Shown: piece after piece, positions 33,863 to 42,307 of the stretch
Position numbering within the stretch: position 1 is the stretch's first letter
Layout: every line of letters starts with the position of its first letter
Assembly: GCA_020725555.1 (NCBI GenBank)
Contig: DYEU01000026.1
Location: 1-64,000, forward strand
DNA: 64,000 nt
Source: Desulfatibacillum sp.
Lineage (GTDB): Bacteria; Desulfobacterota; Desulfobacteria; Desulfobacterales; SpSt-501
Direction of reading: 5' to 3'
Made by a program: the position numbers and the translations under genes
Notes under the pieces: generated by a model
What the model was told of the DNA's origin: nothing
Seen by the model: only the letters and a program-made list of their open reading frames with translations
The model's database searches: none

Positions 33863-35077
33863 ATGGCCGATTTCTGGCAGACCGGACCCGTCACGGTCCT
33901 GCAGCGCCTGCGGGACCGCCCCATCGAGGACCTCGAGGCCGAACTGCGCCGGATCGCGCGCCGGCGCAAGATCGTTCTCCTGCTGCCCGCCCTCTTCAGC
34001 GAGTTCGAGACGCCGGCCATGCCGCTCATCCTCGAGGAGCTCCGGCAGGTCCCCTACCTCCACGCCGTCGTGCTCTCCCTCGACCGCGCCGGCCGCGGGG
34101 AGTTCGAAGAGGCCCGGCGGCGCATGGCGGGGCTCTCCTGCCCGGTGAAGATCGTCTGGCACGACGGGCCGCGGCTGCAGGCGCTCTACCGGGAGCTCCG
34201 CGAGAACGAATTCCAGCTCGAGCACCCGGGCAAGGGGCGCTCGGTGTGGATGACGCTCGGCTACGTCTGCTCCGAGCGCGAGGTCTACGCCGTCGCCACC
34301 CACGACGGCGACATCCTGAACTACCGCCGCGAGATGCTCGCCCGGCTCGTCTACCCCGTCGTCCACCCGGCGACGGAGTTCGAGTTCGCCAAGGGCTACT
34401 ACGCGCGGGTGACCGACCGGCTCTACGGCCGGGTGACCCGGCTCTTCTACTCCCCGCTCGTCGAGACGCTGGCGCGCATCCTCGGCAGGAGCGCCTTCCT
34501 GAACTACCTGGGCAATTTCCGCTACGCCCTCTCCGGCGAGTTCGCCCTGATCGCCGGCCTCGCCATGGGGATCCGCATCTCGCCCACCTGGGGCCTGGAG
34601 GTGTCGCTTTTGAGCGAGATCTACCAGCGCGCCTCGGTCAACCGCATCTGCCAGGTGGAGATCGCCGAGACCTACGAGCACAAGCACCAGGGGCTCGAGA
34701 AGAAGAAACCGGAGGAGGGGCTGATGCGCATGGCCTGCGACATCGCCATGGCCCTCTTCCGCGTGCTGGCCCAGGAGGGGGCCGTCCTGAGCAACGCCTT
34801 CTTCCGCACGCTGTTGGCGGCCTACATCCAGGAGGCGCGGGTGGCGATCGAGAAATACCACGCCGTCTCGCTGATCAACGGGCTTTCCTTCGACCGGCAC
34901 GCGGAGGTGGAGGCCGTGGAGGCGTTCGTGGAGTCGCTGCGCTGCGCGATCGCCGAGTTCGTGGAGGACCCGGTCGGCATCCCGCTGCTGCCGGCCTGGA
35001 CGCGGATCTCCGCCGCCATCCCCGATTTTCAGGAACGCCTCTTCGAGGCGGTCGAAGAGGACAACGCCGGGGGGTGA
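33863..35077 (+). CDS. Glucosyl-3-phosphoglycerate synthase-like glycosyltransferase
   Basis: The 404-residue protein resembles GT81-type glucosyl-3-phosphoglycerate synthases. An N-terminal Rossmann-like half ends in the metal-binding AVATHDGDILNYRREML, and a helical C-terminal half includes GYYARVTDRLYGRVTRLFYSPL and GLAMGIRISPTWGLEVSLLSEIY. It would join glucose (or mannose) from an NDP-sugar to 3-phosphoglycerate. Paired with the upstream phosphatase it makes a compatible solute used against salt, heat or nitrogen stress. Mannose versus glucose cannot be settled from sequence. Confidence 0.82.
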   Translation: MADFWQTGPVTVLQRLRDRPIEDLEAELRRIARRRKIVLLLPALFSEFETPAMPLILEELRQVPYLHAVVLSLDRAGRGEFEEARRRMAGLSCPVKIVWHDGPRLQALYRELRENEFQLEHPGKGRSVWMTLGYVCSEREVYAVATHDGDILNYRREMLARLVYPVVHPATEFEFAKGYYARVTDRLYGRVTRLFYSPLVETLARILGRSAFLNYLGNFRYALSGEFALIAGLAMGIRISPTWGLEVSLLSEIYQRASVNRICQVEIAETYEHKHQGLEKKKPEEGLMRMACDIAMALFRVLAQEGAVLSNAFFRTLLAAYIQEARVAIEKYHAVSLINGLSFDRHAEVEAVEAFVESLRCAIAEFVEDPVGIPLLPAWTRISAAIPDFQERLFEAVEEDNAGG

Positions 35078-35089
35078 CGCCGGCGGGGC

Positions 35090-35698
35090 TCAGGCGAAGA
35101 GGCTCACGTCCCCCGCCCCGCGCCGCAGGATCTGCGGCGTGTCCCCGATCAGGGAGACCACGCTCGAGGGCTCGCCCGGCGCCGGGCCGCCGTCGATCAC
35201 CGCGTCGACCTGCCGGCCGAAGAGGTCGTGCAGGAGCGAGGCGTCGTTCAGGATCTCCCCCTCCTCGGTCGCCGCGCTCGTCGAGATGATCGGGTTGCCC
35301 AGCTCGCGCACGAGGGCGAGGCAGATCTCGTTCGCCGGGACGCGGATCCCTGCCGTCTTGCGCTTGGTGAGGAGAATCTTGGGCACGAGCCGGGACCCCT
35401 CGAGGATGAAGGTGTAGGGCCCGGGGAGCAGCCGCCGCATCGTCCGGTAGGCCCAGTTCGTCACCTTGGCGTAGCGGCTGATGTGGGTGAGGTCCGAGCA
35501 GATGAAGCTGAAGGGCTTCGATTTCTCGCGGCGCTTGATCTGGTAGATGCGCTCGATCGCCCGCAGGTTCATCAAATCGCAGCCGATGCCGTAGACCGTG
35601 TCGGTCGGGTAGATCACCGTGCCCCCCGCCCGCAGGATCTCCACGACCTTGCGGATCAGGCGCGGCTGGGGGTTCTGGGGATTGATCGCGAGCAGCAT
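35090..35698 (-). CDS. YciO/Sua5/TsaC-family L-threonylcarbamoyladenylate synthase-like protein
   Basis: The 202-residue YrdC-domain protein shows AINPQNPQPRLIRKVVEIL, TVIYPTDTVYGIGCDLMN, KRREKSKPFSFICSDLTHI and a closing SLIGDTPQILRRGAG. Relatives make threonylcarbamoyl-AMP for tRNA t6A; the YciO branch (which this N-terminus resembles) is less understood. A TTGACT-16-TATGAT promoter ends 8 bases before the ATG. It is divergent from guaB. Confidence 0.88.
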   Translation of the reverse strand: MLLAINPQNPQPRLIRKVVEILRAGGTVIYPTDTVYGIGCDLMNLRAIERIYQIKRREKSKPFSFICSDLTHISRYAKVTNWAYRTMRRLLPGPYTFILEGSRLVPKILLTKRKTAGIRVPANEICLALVRELGNPIISTSAATEEGEILNDASLLHDLFGRQVDAVIDGGPAPGEPSSVVSLIGDTPQILRRGAGDVSLFA

Positions 35699-35706
35699 GG
35701 CCCCGC

Positions 35707-35734
35707 ATCATAGCACCGCCGGCGTCGAAGTCAA
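35707..35734 (-). promoter_or_regulatory. Promoter of the YciO/Sua5-type gene, predicted leaderless
   Basis: TTGACT (35729-35734), 16-base spacer, TATGAT (35707-35712) on the minus strand. Transcription would start within about 3 bases of the ATG at 35698. Confidence 0.62.
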
Positions 35735-35802
35735 CGCCGGGGTCGATCCAATTGCCTGAAAATCTGGTGTTTTCCGGCCTTCCCGCCGGCCGCCGGGCGG
35801 GG

Positions 35803-35831
35803 TTGCCAAAGCCGGGGCCATCTGCTAATTC
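35803..35831 (+). promoter_or_regulatory. guaB promoter
   Basis: TTGCCA (35803-35808), 17-base spacer, TAATTC (35826-35831), with a leader of about 29 bases containing AAAGGAG before the ATG at 35867. Confidence 0.55.
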
Positions 35832-35866
35832 ACCAGCCACCGCCACCGCTCGCAAAGGAGTGCCCC

Positions 35867-37333
35867 ATGCCGACCCTTGCGCCCGAAGAGGCCTATTCGT
35901 TCGACGACCTTCTGTTGCTGCCGCGCTACTCCGCGGTGCTGCCCAAGGACGTCTCCGTCCAGACCCAGCTCACCCGCCGCATCCGGCTCAACCTGCCGAT
36001 CGTCAGCGCGGCCATGGACACCGTCACCGAGGCCGAGACGGCGATCAGCATGGCCCGCGAGGGCGGCCTCGGCTTCATCCACCGCAACCTCGACATCCGG
36101 GCACAGGCCATGGAGGTCGACAAGGTCAAGAAGTCCGAAAGCGGCATGATCGTCGACCCCGTGACCATCCACCCCGACCAGAAGGTGGCCGAGGTGCTCC
36201 GCCTGATGGAGCAGTACCGCATCTCCGGCGTTCCCGTGGTCGAGGGCGAGCGCCTGGTCGGCATCGTCACCAACCGCGACCTGCGCTTCGAGACCGACCT
36301 GGACAAGAAGGTCGCCGAGGTGATGACCAAGGACCACCTCGTGACCGTCCACGAGGGCATCAGCCTCGAGGAGTCGAAGAAGCTCCTCCACCGGCACCGC
36401 ATCGAGAAGCTCCTCGTCGTCGACCGCAAGGGCCGGCTGACGGGGCTGATCACCATCAAGGACATCGAGAAGATCCGGAAATACCCGAATGCCTCGAAGG
36501 ACGCCCTCGGCCGGCTGCGCGTGGGGGCGGCCGTGGGGGTGGGCGCGGACATGGAGGAGCGCACCGACAGCCTGCTCAAGGCCGGGGCCGACGTGATCCT
36601 GATCGACACCTCCCACGGCCACTCGAAGAACGTGATCGAGGCCGTCAAGTACCTCAAGCGCAACTTCAAGAAGATCGAGCTCGTCGCCGGCAACGTCGCC
36701 ACCGCCGAGGGGGCGCGCGACCTGATCCGGGCCGGGGTCGACGCCGTGAAGATCGGCATCGGCCCGGGCTCCATCTGCACGACGCGGGTGGTGGCCGGCG
36801 TCGGCGTCCCGCAGCTCAGCGCGATCATGAACTGCCGGGCGGTCTCCGAGAAGACCGGGGTGCCTCTCATCGCCGACGGGGGCATCCGCTTCTCCGGCGA
36901 CATCACCAAGGCCCTCGCCGCCGGCGCCCACTCGGTCATGATCGGGGGGCTCTTCGCCGGCACCGAGGAGAGCCCCGGCGAGCTGATCCTCTACCAGGGC
37001 CGCAGCTACAAGGTCTACCGCGGCATGGGGTCGATCGAGGCCATGAAGAAGGGCAGTCGCGACCGCTACAGCCTCGGGGACGACGACGCCGAGGGCGACA
37101 AGCTCGTCCCGGAGGGCATCGTCGGCCGCGTCCCCTACCGCGGCTCCCTCCAGGCCAACCTCTTCCAGCTCGTGGGCGGGCTGAAGGCGGGCATGGGGTA
37201 CTGCGGCTGCCGGACGCTCGAGGAGCTGCGCCGCAAGGGCCGCTTCATCAAGATCACCGCCGCCGGGATCCGCGAGTCCCACGTGCACGACGTGATCATC
37301 ACCAAGGAGGCCCCGAACTACCGCCTCGAGTAG
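35867..37333 (+). CDS. guaB: IMP dehydrogenase
   Basis: The 488-residue enzyme makes XMP from IMP, the rate-limiting step to GMP. It has the barrel start [16 protein letters not shown], two CBS repeats at about residues 95-215, the active-site Cys in [18 protein letters not shown], and the flap region [14 protein letters not shown]. The AAAGGAG site precedes the ATG by 7 bases. Length is typical. Confidence 0.98.
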   Translation: MPTLAPEEAYSFDDLLLLPRYSAVLPKDVSVQTQLTRRIRLNLPIVSAAMDTVTEAETAISMAREGGLGFIHRNLDIRAQAMEVDKVKKSESGMIVDPVTIHPDQKVAEVLRLMEQYRISGVPVVEGERLVGIVTNRDLRFETDLDKKVAEVMTKDHLVTVHEGISLEESKKLLHRHRIEKLLVVDRKGRLTGLITIKDIEKIRKYPNASKDALGRLRVGAAVGVGADMEERTDSLLKAGADVILIDTSHGHSKNVIEAVKYLKRNFKKIELVAGNVATAEGARDLIRAGVDAVKIGIGPGSICTTRVVAGVGVPQLSAIMNCRAVSEKTGVPLIADGGIRFSGDITKALAAGAHSVMIGGLFAGTEESPGELILYQGRSYKVYRGMGSIEAMKKGSRDRYSLGDDDAEGDKLVPEGIVGRVPYRGSLQANLFQLVGGLKAGMGYCGCRTLEELRRKGRFIKITAAGIRESHVHDVIITKEAPNYRLE

Positions 37334-37413
37334 GCGGCTCCCCGACCCCCTGCACCCGGCCCGGCGCGGTTCCGGCCCGGCGGCGGCCCCGGCCGGCCGC
37401 CGCCTGAGGTTCC

Positions 37414-40400
37414 ATGAGCGATTTCGTCCACCTCCACGTGCACACCCAGTACAGCCTGCTCGACGGGGCCGTGCGGATCGACGACCTCGTCCGGCGCGCG
37501 GTGGAGTTCGGCATGCCCGCGGTCGCCATGACCGACCACGGCGTCCTCTTCGGCGCGGTGGAGTTCTACGAAAAGGCGACCCGCGCCGGCATCCAGCCCG
37601 TCATCGGCTGCGAGATGTACCTCGCCCCCCGCAGCCGGCTCGACCGCAACCCCGCCGACCAGCGCGAGATGAGCCACATCGTGCTGCTCGCCGAGACCGA
37701 CGAGGGCTACCGCAACCTCTGCCGGCTGGCGACCGCCGCCCAGCTCGAGGGCTTCTATTACAAGCCCCGGATCGACCGCGAGATTCTCCGGGAATGCTCG
37801 CGGGGCCTGATCGCCCTCTCGGCCTGCCTGCACGGGGAGATCCCGCGCCGCATCCTCGAGGGCCGCCCCGACCTCGCCGAGGAGGCGGCGCGCTTCTACC
37901 GCGATCTCTTCGGCGAGGGGCGCTTCTACCTCGAGCTCCAGCACAACGGCCTTCCCGACCAGGAACGGGTGAACGCGGCCCTCGTGGAGCTCGGCCGCCG
38001 GCTGTCCGTTCCCCTGGTCGCGAGCAACGACTGCCACTACCTCTCCCCCGAGGACGTGCGCGCCCACGACGTGCTCCTGTGCATCCAGACCGGCAAGACC
38101 GTCCGGGACGCCGACCGGCTCCGCTTCCGGACCGACCAGCTCTACTTCAAGTCGCCCGCGGAGATGCGGGAGCAGTTCCGCGACCTGCCCGAGGCCCTCG
38201 CCCACAGCGTGGAGATCGCCCGGCGCTGCCGCATCCGCCTCGATTTCGAGACCCACCACTTCCCGCGCTTCGTCGCCGCCGAGGGGGGCTCGGCCGAGGC
38301 GCTCTTCGAGCAGAAGGCCCGGGAGGGCTTCGGCCACGTCTGGCGGCGCGTCCAGGCGCGAAACCCCGAGGCCGAGGAGGCGGCGTACCGCGCGCGCCTC
38401 GACTACGAGATCGACGTCATCCGCCGCACCGGCTTCGCCGGCTATTTCCTCATCGTCGCCGATTTCATCCGCTACGCGAAGGAAAAGGGCATCCCCGTCG
38501 GACCCGGCCGGGGCTCGGCCGCCGGCAGCCTCGTCGCCTACTGCCTGGGCATCACCGACCTCGATCCGCTCGCCCACGGGCTGCTCTTCGAGCGCTTTCT
38601 CAACCCCGAGCGCAAGAGCCTGCCGGACATCGACGTCGATTTCTGCATCGAGGGCCGCGAGGACGTCTACCGCTACGTCGTCGAGCGCTACGGCGGGGGG
38701 GACTACGTCGCGCAGATCATCACCTTCGGCAAGCTCAAGACGCGCGCGGTCATCCGCGACGTGGGCCGGGCCCTCGACATCCCGCTCGCCGAGGTCGACG
38801 CCATCGCCAAACTCGTCCCCGACGTGATCAACATCGGCCTCGACGAGGCGCTCGAGCGGGAGCCGCGGCTGCGCGAGCTCGTCGCCCGCAAGCCGGAGTA
38901 CGAGGAGCTCATCCGCATCAGCCGGGTGCTCGAGGGGCTGCCCCGGCACGCCTCGACCCACGCCGCAGGCGTGGTGATCGCCGACCGGCCGCTCGTCGAT
39001 TACCTGCCGCTCTTCCGCGGCAAAAACGGCGAGGTGGTCACCCAGTACGACATGAAGGCCGTGGAGAGAATCGGCCTCGTCAAATTCGACTTCCTCGGGC
39101 TGCGCAACCTGACCGTGATCGCCGCGACCCTGGAGCTCATCCGCCGCCAGGGCAAGATCCCGCCCGACCTCGACCGGCTCGACCTCGAGGACGCCGCGAC
39201 CTACCGGCTGCTCTGCCGCGCGGACACCACCGGCGTCTTCCAGCTCGAAAGCGCGGGGATGAAGGACCTGCTGCTCCGGCTCAAGCCCGGCTCCTTCGCC
39301 GACGTCATCGCCCTGGTCGCCCTCTACCGCCCGGGGCCGCGCGACTCGGGCATGGTCGACGAGTACGTCGACCGCAAGCACGGACGCAAGGCGGTGCACT
39401 ACCTCGTGCCCGAGCTCGAGCCCATCCTGCGGGAGACCTACGGGGTCATCGTCTACCAGGAGCAGGTGATGAAGATCGCCGCGGCCCTCGCCGACTACAC
39501 CCCGGCCGAGGCCGACGACCTGCGCAAGGCGATGGGCAAGAAGATCCCCGAGATCATGAGCGCCCACCGCGAGCGGTTCGTGCGCGGGGCCGTCGCCCGC
39601 GGCATGCCGGCCGACCGGGCCCGCGGCCTCTTCGACCTGATGGAGAAATTCGGGGGCTACGGCTTCAACAAGTCCCACAGCGCGGCCTACGCGCTGATCG
39701 CCTACCAGACGGCCTACCTCAAGGCCCACTTCCCGGTCGAGTTTCTCGCCGCGCTGCTCTCGAGCGAAATGGGCTCGACCGACCAGATCGTGAAATTCCT
39801 GGCGGAGTGCCGCACCCACGGGATCGAGGTTTTGCCGCCGGACATCAACCGCAGCGACAAGGCCTTCACCGTGGACGGCCGCCGCATCCGCTACGGCCTG
39901 ATGGCGGTGCGCAACGTCGGGGAGGGGGCGATCGACGCCGTCCTCGAGGCCCGCGCCGCGGGGCCGTTCCGCTCGCTCTTCGATTTCTGCGAGCGGGTCG
40001 ACCTGCGCAAGGTGAACCGGCGGGTGATCGAGAGCCTGATCAAGTGCGGCGCCTTCGACGGCACCGACCCCCGGCGCGCCCGCCTCCTCGCCGCCCTCGA
40101 GGCCGCGCTCGACTACGGCCAGCGCGTCCAGCGCGAGCGCTGCAACCCCCAGATCCGGCTCTTCGACGAGGCCTCCTGCGCCGGGCCGGTCCCGACCCCG
40201 GAAATCCCCGACGGCCCCGCGGAAAGCGAGCGCGAGCGGCTCGAGGGCGAAAAGGAGTCGCTCGGCTTCTACCTGAGCGGGCATCCCCTGAACGGGTTCG
40301 AGGAGATCCTCGAGCGCTACGCCACGACCGACGCCCTGCGCATCAAGGAGGCCGCCGACGGCGCGACGGTCCGGATCGGGGGCCTCGTGCGGCAGGCGAA

Positions 40401-40872
40401 GACGATCCAGACGCGCAAGGGGGACCTCATGGCCTTCGTGACCCTGGAGGACGCCCACGGGACGGTCGAGGCGACGGTGTTCTCGCGGCTCTTCGCCGCG
40501 GCCGCCGACCTGCTCGTCGAGGACCGGCCCGTCCTGGTCCAGGGGCAGGTGCAGCGCGAGGAGCAGGCGGTCAAGATCGTCGCCGAGTCGGTGATCCCCC
40601 TCGAGCGGGCCGAGGAGCTTGTGCCCGCGCACGTCCACCTCAGGCTGGACCTCGAGGGCATCGGCCGCGAGCGCCTGCTCGCGGTGCGCGATCTGCTGCG
40701 GCGGCACCGGGGGGACTGCCGGGTCTTTCTCCACCTGCGCGCGGCGAGCGGCGCGGAGGCGGTGATCGAGCTCGCCGAGGAGTACCGCCTGCGGCCGGGG
40801 CCGGAGCTGCGCCGCGAGCTGGGCGAGCTGCTCGGCCCGGGGGCCGTCGAGACGCGCTGCGCCGCAGGCTGA
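37414..40872 (+). CDS. dnaE: DNA polymerase III alpha subunit
   Basis: The 1152-residue replicative polymerase has an N-terminal PHP domain (HLHVHTQYSLLDGAV), the polymerase palm with PGRGSAAGSLVAYCLGITDLDPL and PDIDVDFCIEGREDVYRYV, the fingers/tau-binding region, a helix-hairpin-helix near GFNKSHSAAYALIAYQTAYLKA, and an OB domain (VRIGGLVRQAKTIQTRKGDLMAFVTLED). It follows guaB by 80 bases. Length matches DnaE1. Confidence 0.98.
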   Translation: MSDFVHLHVHTQYSLLDGAVRIDDLVRRAVEFGMPAVAMTDHGVLFGAVEFYEKATRAGIQPVIGCEMYLAPRSRLDRNPADQREMSHIVLLAETDEGYRNLCRLATAAQLEGFYYKPRIDREILRECSRGLIALSACLHGEIPRRILEGRPDLAEEAARFYRDLFGEGRFYLELQHNGLPDQERVNAALVELGRRLSVPLVASNDCHYLSPEDVRAHDVLLCIQTGKTVRDADRLRFRTDQLYFKSPAEMREQFRDLPEALAHSVEIARRCRIRLDFETHHFPRFVAAEGGSAEALFEQKAREGFGHVWRRVQARNPEAEEAAYRARLDYEIDVIRRTGFAGYFLIVADFIRYAKEKGIPVGPGRGSAAGSLVAYCLGITDLDPLAHGLLFERFLNPERKSLPDIDVDFCIEGREDVYRYVVERYGGGDYVAQIITFGKLKTRAVIRDVGRALDIPLAEVDAIAKLVPDVINIGLDEALEREPRLRELVARKPEYEELIRISRVLEGLPRHASTHAAGVVIADRPLVDYLPLFRGKNGEVVTQYDMKAVERIGLVKFDFLGLRNLTVIAATLELIRRQGKIPPDLDRLDLEDAATYRLLCRADTTGVFQLESAGMKDLLLRLKPGSFADVIALVALYRPGPRDSGMVDEYVDRKHGRKAVHYLVPELEPILRETYGVIVYQEQVMKIAAALADYTPAEADDLRKAMGKKIPEIMSAHRERFVRGAVARGMPADRARGLFDLMEKFGGYGFNKSHSAAYALIAYQTAYLKAHFPVEFLAALLSSEMGSTDQIVKFLAECRTHGIEVLPPDINRSDKAFTVDGRRIRYGLMAVRNVGEGAIDAVLEARAAGPFRSLFDFCERVDLRKVNRRVIESLIKCGAFDGTDPRRARLLAALEAALDYGQRVQRERCNPQIRLFDEASCAGPVPTPEIPDGPAESERERLEGEKESLGFYLSGHPLNGFEEILERYATTDALRIKEAADGATVRIGGLVRQAKTIQTRKGDLMAFVTLEDAHGTVEATVFSRLFAAAADLLVEDRPVLVQGQVQREEQAVKIVAESVIPLERAEELVPAHVHLRLDLEGIGRERLLAVRDLLRRHRGDCRVFLHLRAASGAEAVIELAEEYRLRPGPELRRELGELLGPGAVETRCAAG

Positions 40873-40915
40873 GGCGTTTGCCCCGGGCTGCCCGCCGCCG
40901 GGAAGGGAGGAGGAG

Positions 40916-42307
40916 ATGATCGCTAGCGGCCTGCCCGTGTTCGCCGTGCTCCTGGCCGGGGGCAGCGGAACGCGCCTCTGGCCGGTTTCGCGGGAGCTCC
41001 ACCCGAAGCAGCTCGCCCGGCTGCTCGGCCGGGACTCGCTCATCCAGAGCACGCTCAGGCGGCTGGTGCCGCCGTTTCCGGCGTCCGCCGTGCGCGTCGT
41101 CTGCCGGGCGGACCAGGAGCACGAAATCGCCCGCCACCTCGAAGCGGTCGGGGTCCCGGCCGCGGGCCGGATCTACACCGAGCCCGTCGGCCGCAACACC
41201 GCCGCCGCCGTGCTGCGCGCCTGCCTCGAGATCCGCCGCGAGGCGCCCGAGGCGGTGCTGGGGGTCTTCCCCGCCGATCACGTCATCGGCCGGCGCGAAG
41301 CCTTCCACGAGGCCCTGGCGCGGGCGCTCCGGCTCGCGGCCGAGGGCCGGGTCGTGGCCTTCGGCATCCGGCCGCGCTACCCCGAGACCGGCTACGGCTA
41401 CATCGAGGCCGAACCCCCAGGAGGCGAGGCGGCGCCCATCCGCCGCTTTGTCGAGAAGCCCGACCTCGCCGCCGCCCGCCGCTACGTCGAGGCCGGCACC
41501 TACTTCTGGAACAGCGGCATGTTCGCCTTCCGCGCCGCGGTGGCGATCGAGGAGTTCGCCCGCCACGCGCCGGAGCTGCTCGCGGGCCTCGAGCCCCTCT
41601 GCGGCCGGCCCGGGCCGATCGCCGCCGAGGAGTACGCGCGGCTGCCGGACGTCTCCTTCGACGTCGCCGTGATGGAGAAGACCTCCCGCGGCGTCGTCCT
41701 GCCGGTCGACCTGGGCTGGAGCGACATCGGCTCCTGGAAGTCCCTCTACGATTTCCTGCCCAAGGACGCGGGCGGCAACGTGCTCGAGGGGGACGTGATC
41801 GCCCGGGAGACGCGCGGCTGCCTGGTCCTGGGGCGCAGCCGGCTGATCGCCGTCAACCGCATCGCGGACCTCGTCGTGGTCGAGACCCCGGACTCCCTGT
41901 TCATCTCCGATCTCGAGTCGAGCCGCGACGTGAAGGAGATCGTCGCCGAGCTCAAGCGGCGCGGCCGGCCGGAGGCCGAACGGCACCTGACGGTCGCCCA
42001 CCCCTGGGGCACGCTCACGCGGCTCGACTCCCAGGCGAGCGGGCTCACCTGCCGCCTCTCGCTCGACCCCGGCGCCTGCGCGCGGCTCGGGGAGCCCGGC
42101 GACGAGGCGCTGCACCTCGTCGTGCTGAACGGCGAGGTGCGGATCCGGGGCCGGCGCCGCCGCCCGCGGCGGCTTGGCGCGGGCGAGGGGGTGCGGCTCG
42201 CCGCCCCGGCGGGGGTCGAGGTCGAAAACCCGACGGGCTCCGCCGTGGACCTCGTGGCCGTCTTCTGGAAGGCCGAGGCGGCCGCGGCGGGCGAGGGCCC
42301 CGCATGA
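40916..42307 (+). CDS. manC: Mannose-1-phosphate guanylyltransferase with degenerate C-terminal cupin
   Basis: The 463-residue protein makes GDP-mannose. The nucleotidyltransferase domain (1-340) has AGGSGTRLWPVSRELHPKQL, FPADHVIG, FVEKPDLAAARRYV and TYFWNSGMF. The C-terminal domain of about 110 residues keeps the PWGTLTRLDS opening but lacks the metal-binding HHHRxEHW motif of bifunctional ManC, so isomerase activity is probably lost. Its stop overlaps the start of the PilZ glycosyltransferase by 4 bases, strongly coupling the two products. Confidence 0.9.
   Translation: MIASGLPVFAVLLAGGSGTRLWPVSRELHPKQLARLLGRDSLIQSTLRRLVPPFPASAVRVVCRADQEHEIARHLEAVGVPAAGRIYTEPVGRNTAAAVLRACLEIRREAPEAVLGVFPADHVIGRREAFHEALARALRLAAEGRVVAFGIRPRYPETGYGYIEAEPPGGEAAPIRRFVEKPDLAAARRYVEAGTYFWNSGMFAFRAAVAIEEFARHAPELLAGLEPLCGRPGPIAAEEYARLPDVSFDVAVMEKTSRGVVLPVDLGWSDIGSWKSLYDFLPKDAGGNVLEGDVIARETRGCLVLGRSRLIAVNRIADLVVVETPDSLFISDLESSRDVKEIVAELKRRGRPEAERHLTVAHPWGTLTRLDSQASGLTCRLSLDPGACARLGEPGDEALHLVVLNGEVRIRGRRRRPRRLGAGEGVRLAAPAGVEVENPTGSAVDLVAVFWKAEAAAAGEGPA

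Noticed and set aside
37334-37413. GC-rich hairpin before dnaE as a terminator or riboswitch
   Set aside because: There is a long GC stem near 37380-37403, but no T-run and no riboswitch core; in this genome such stems arise readily by chance.
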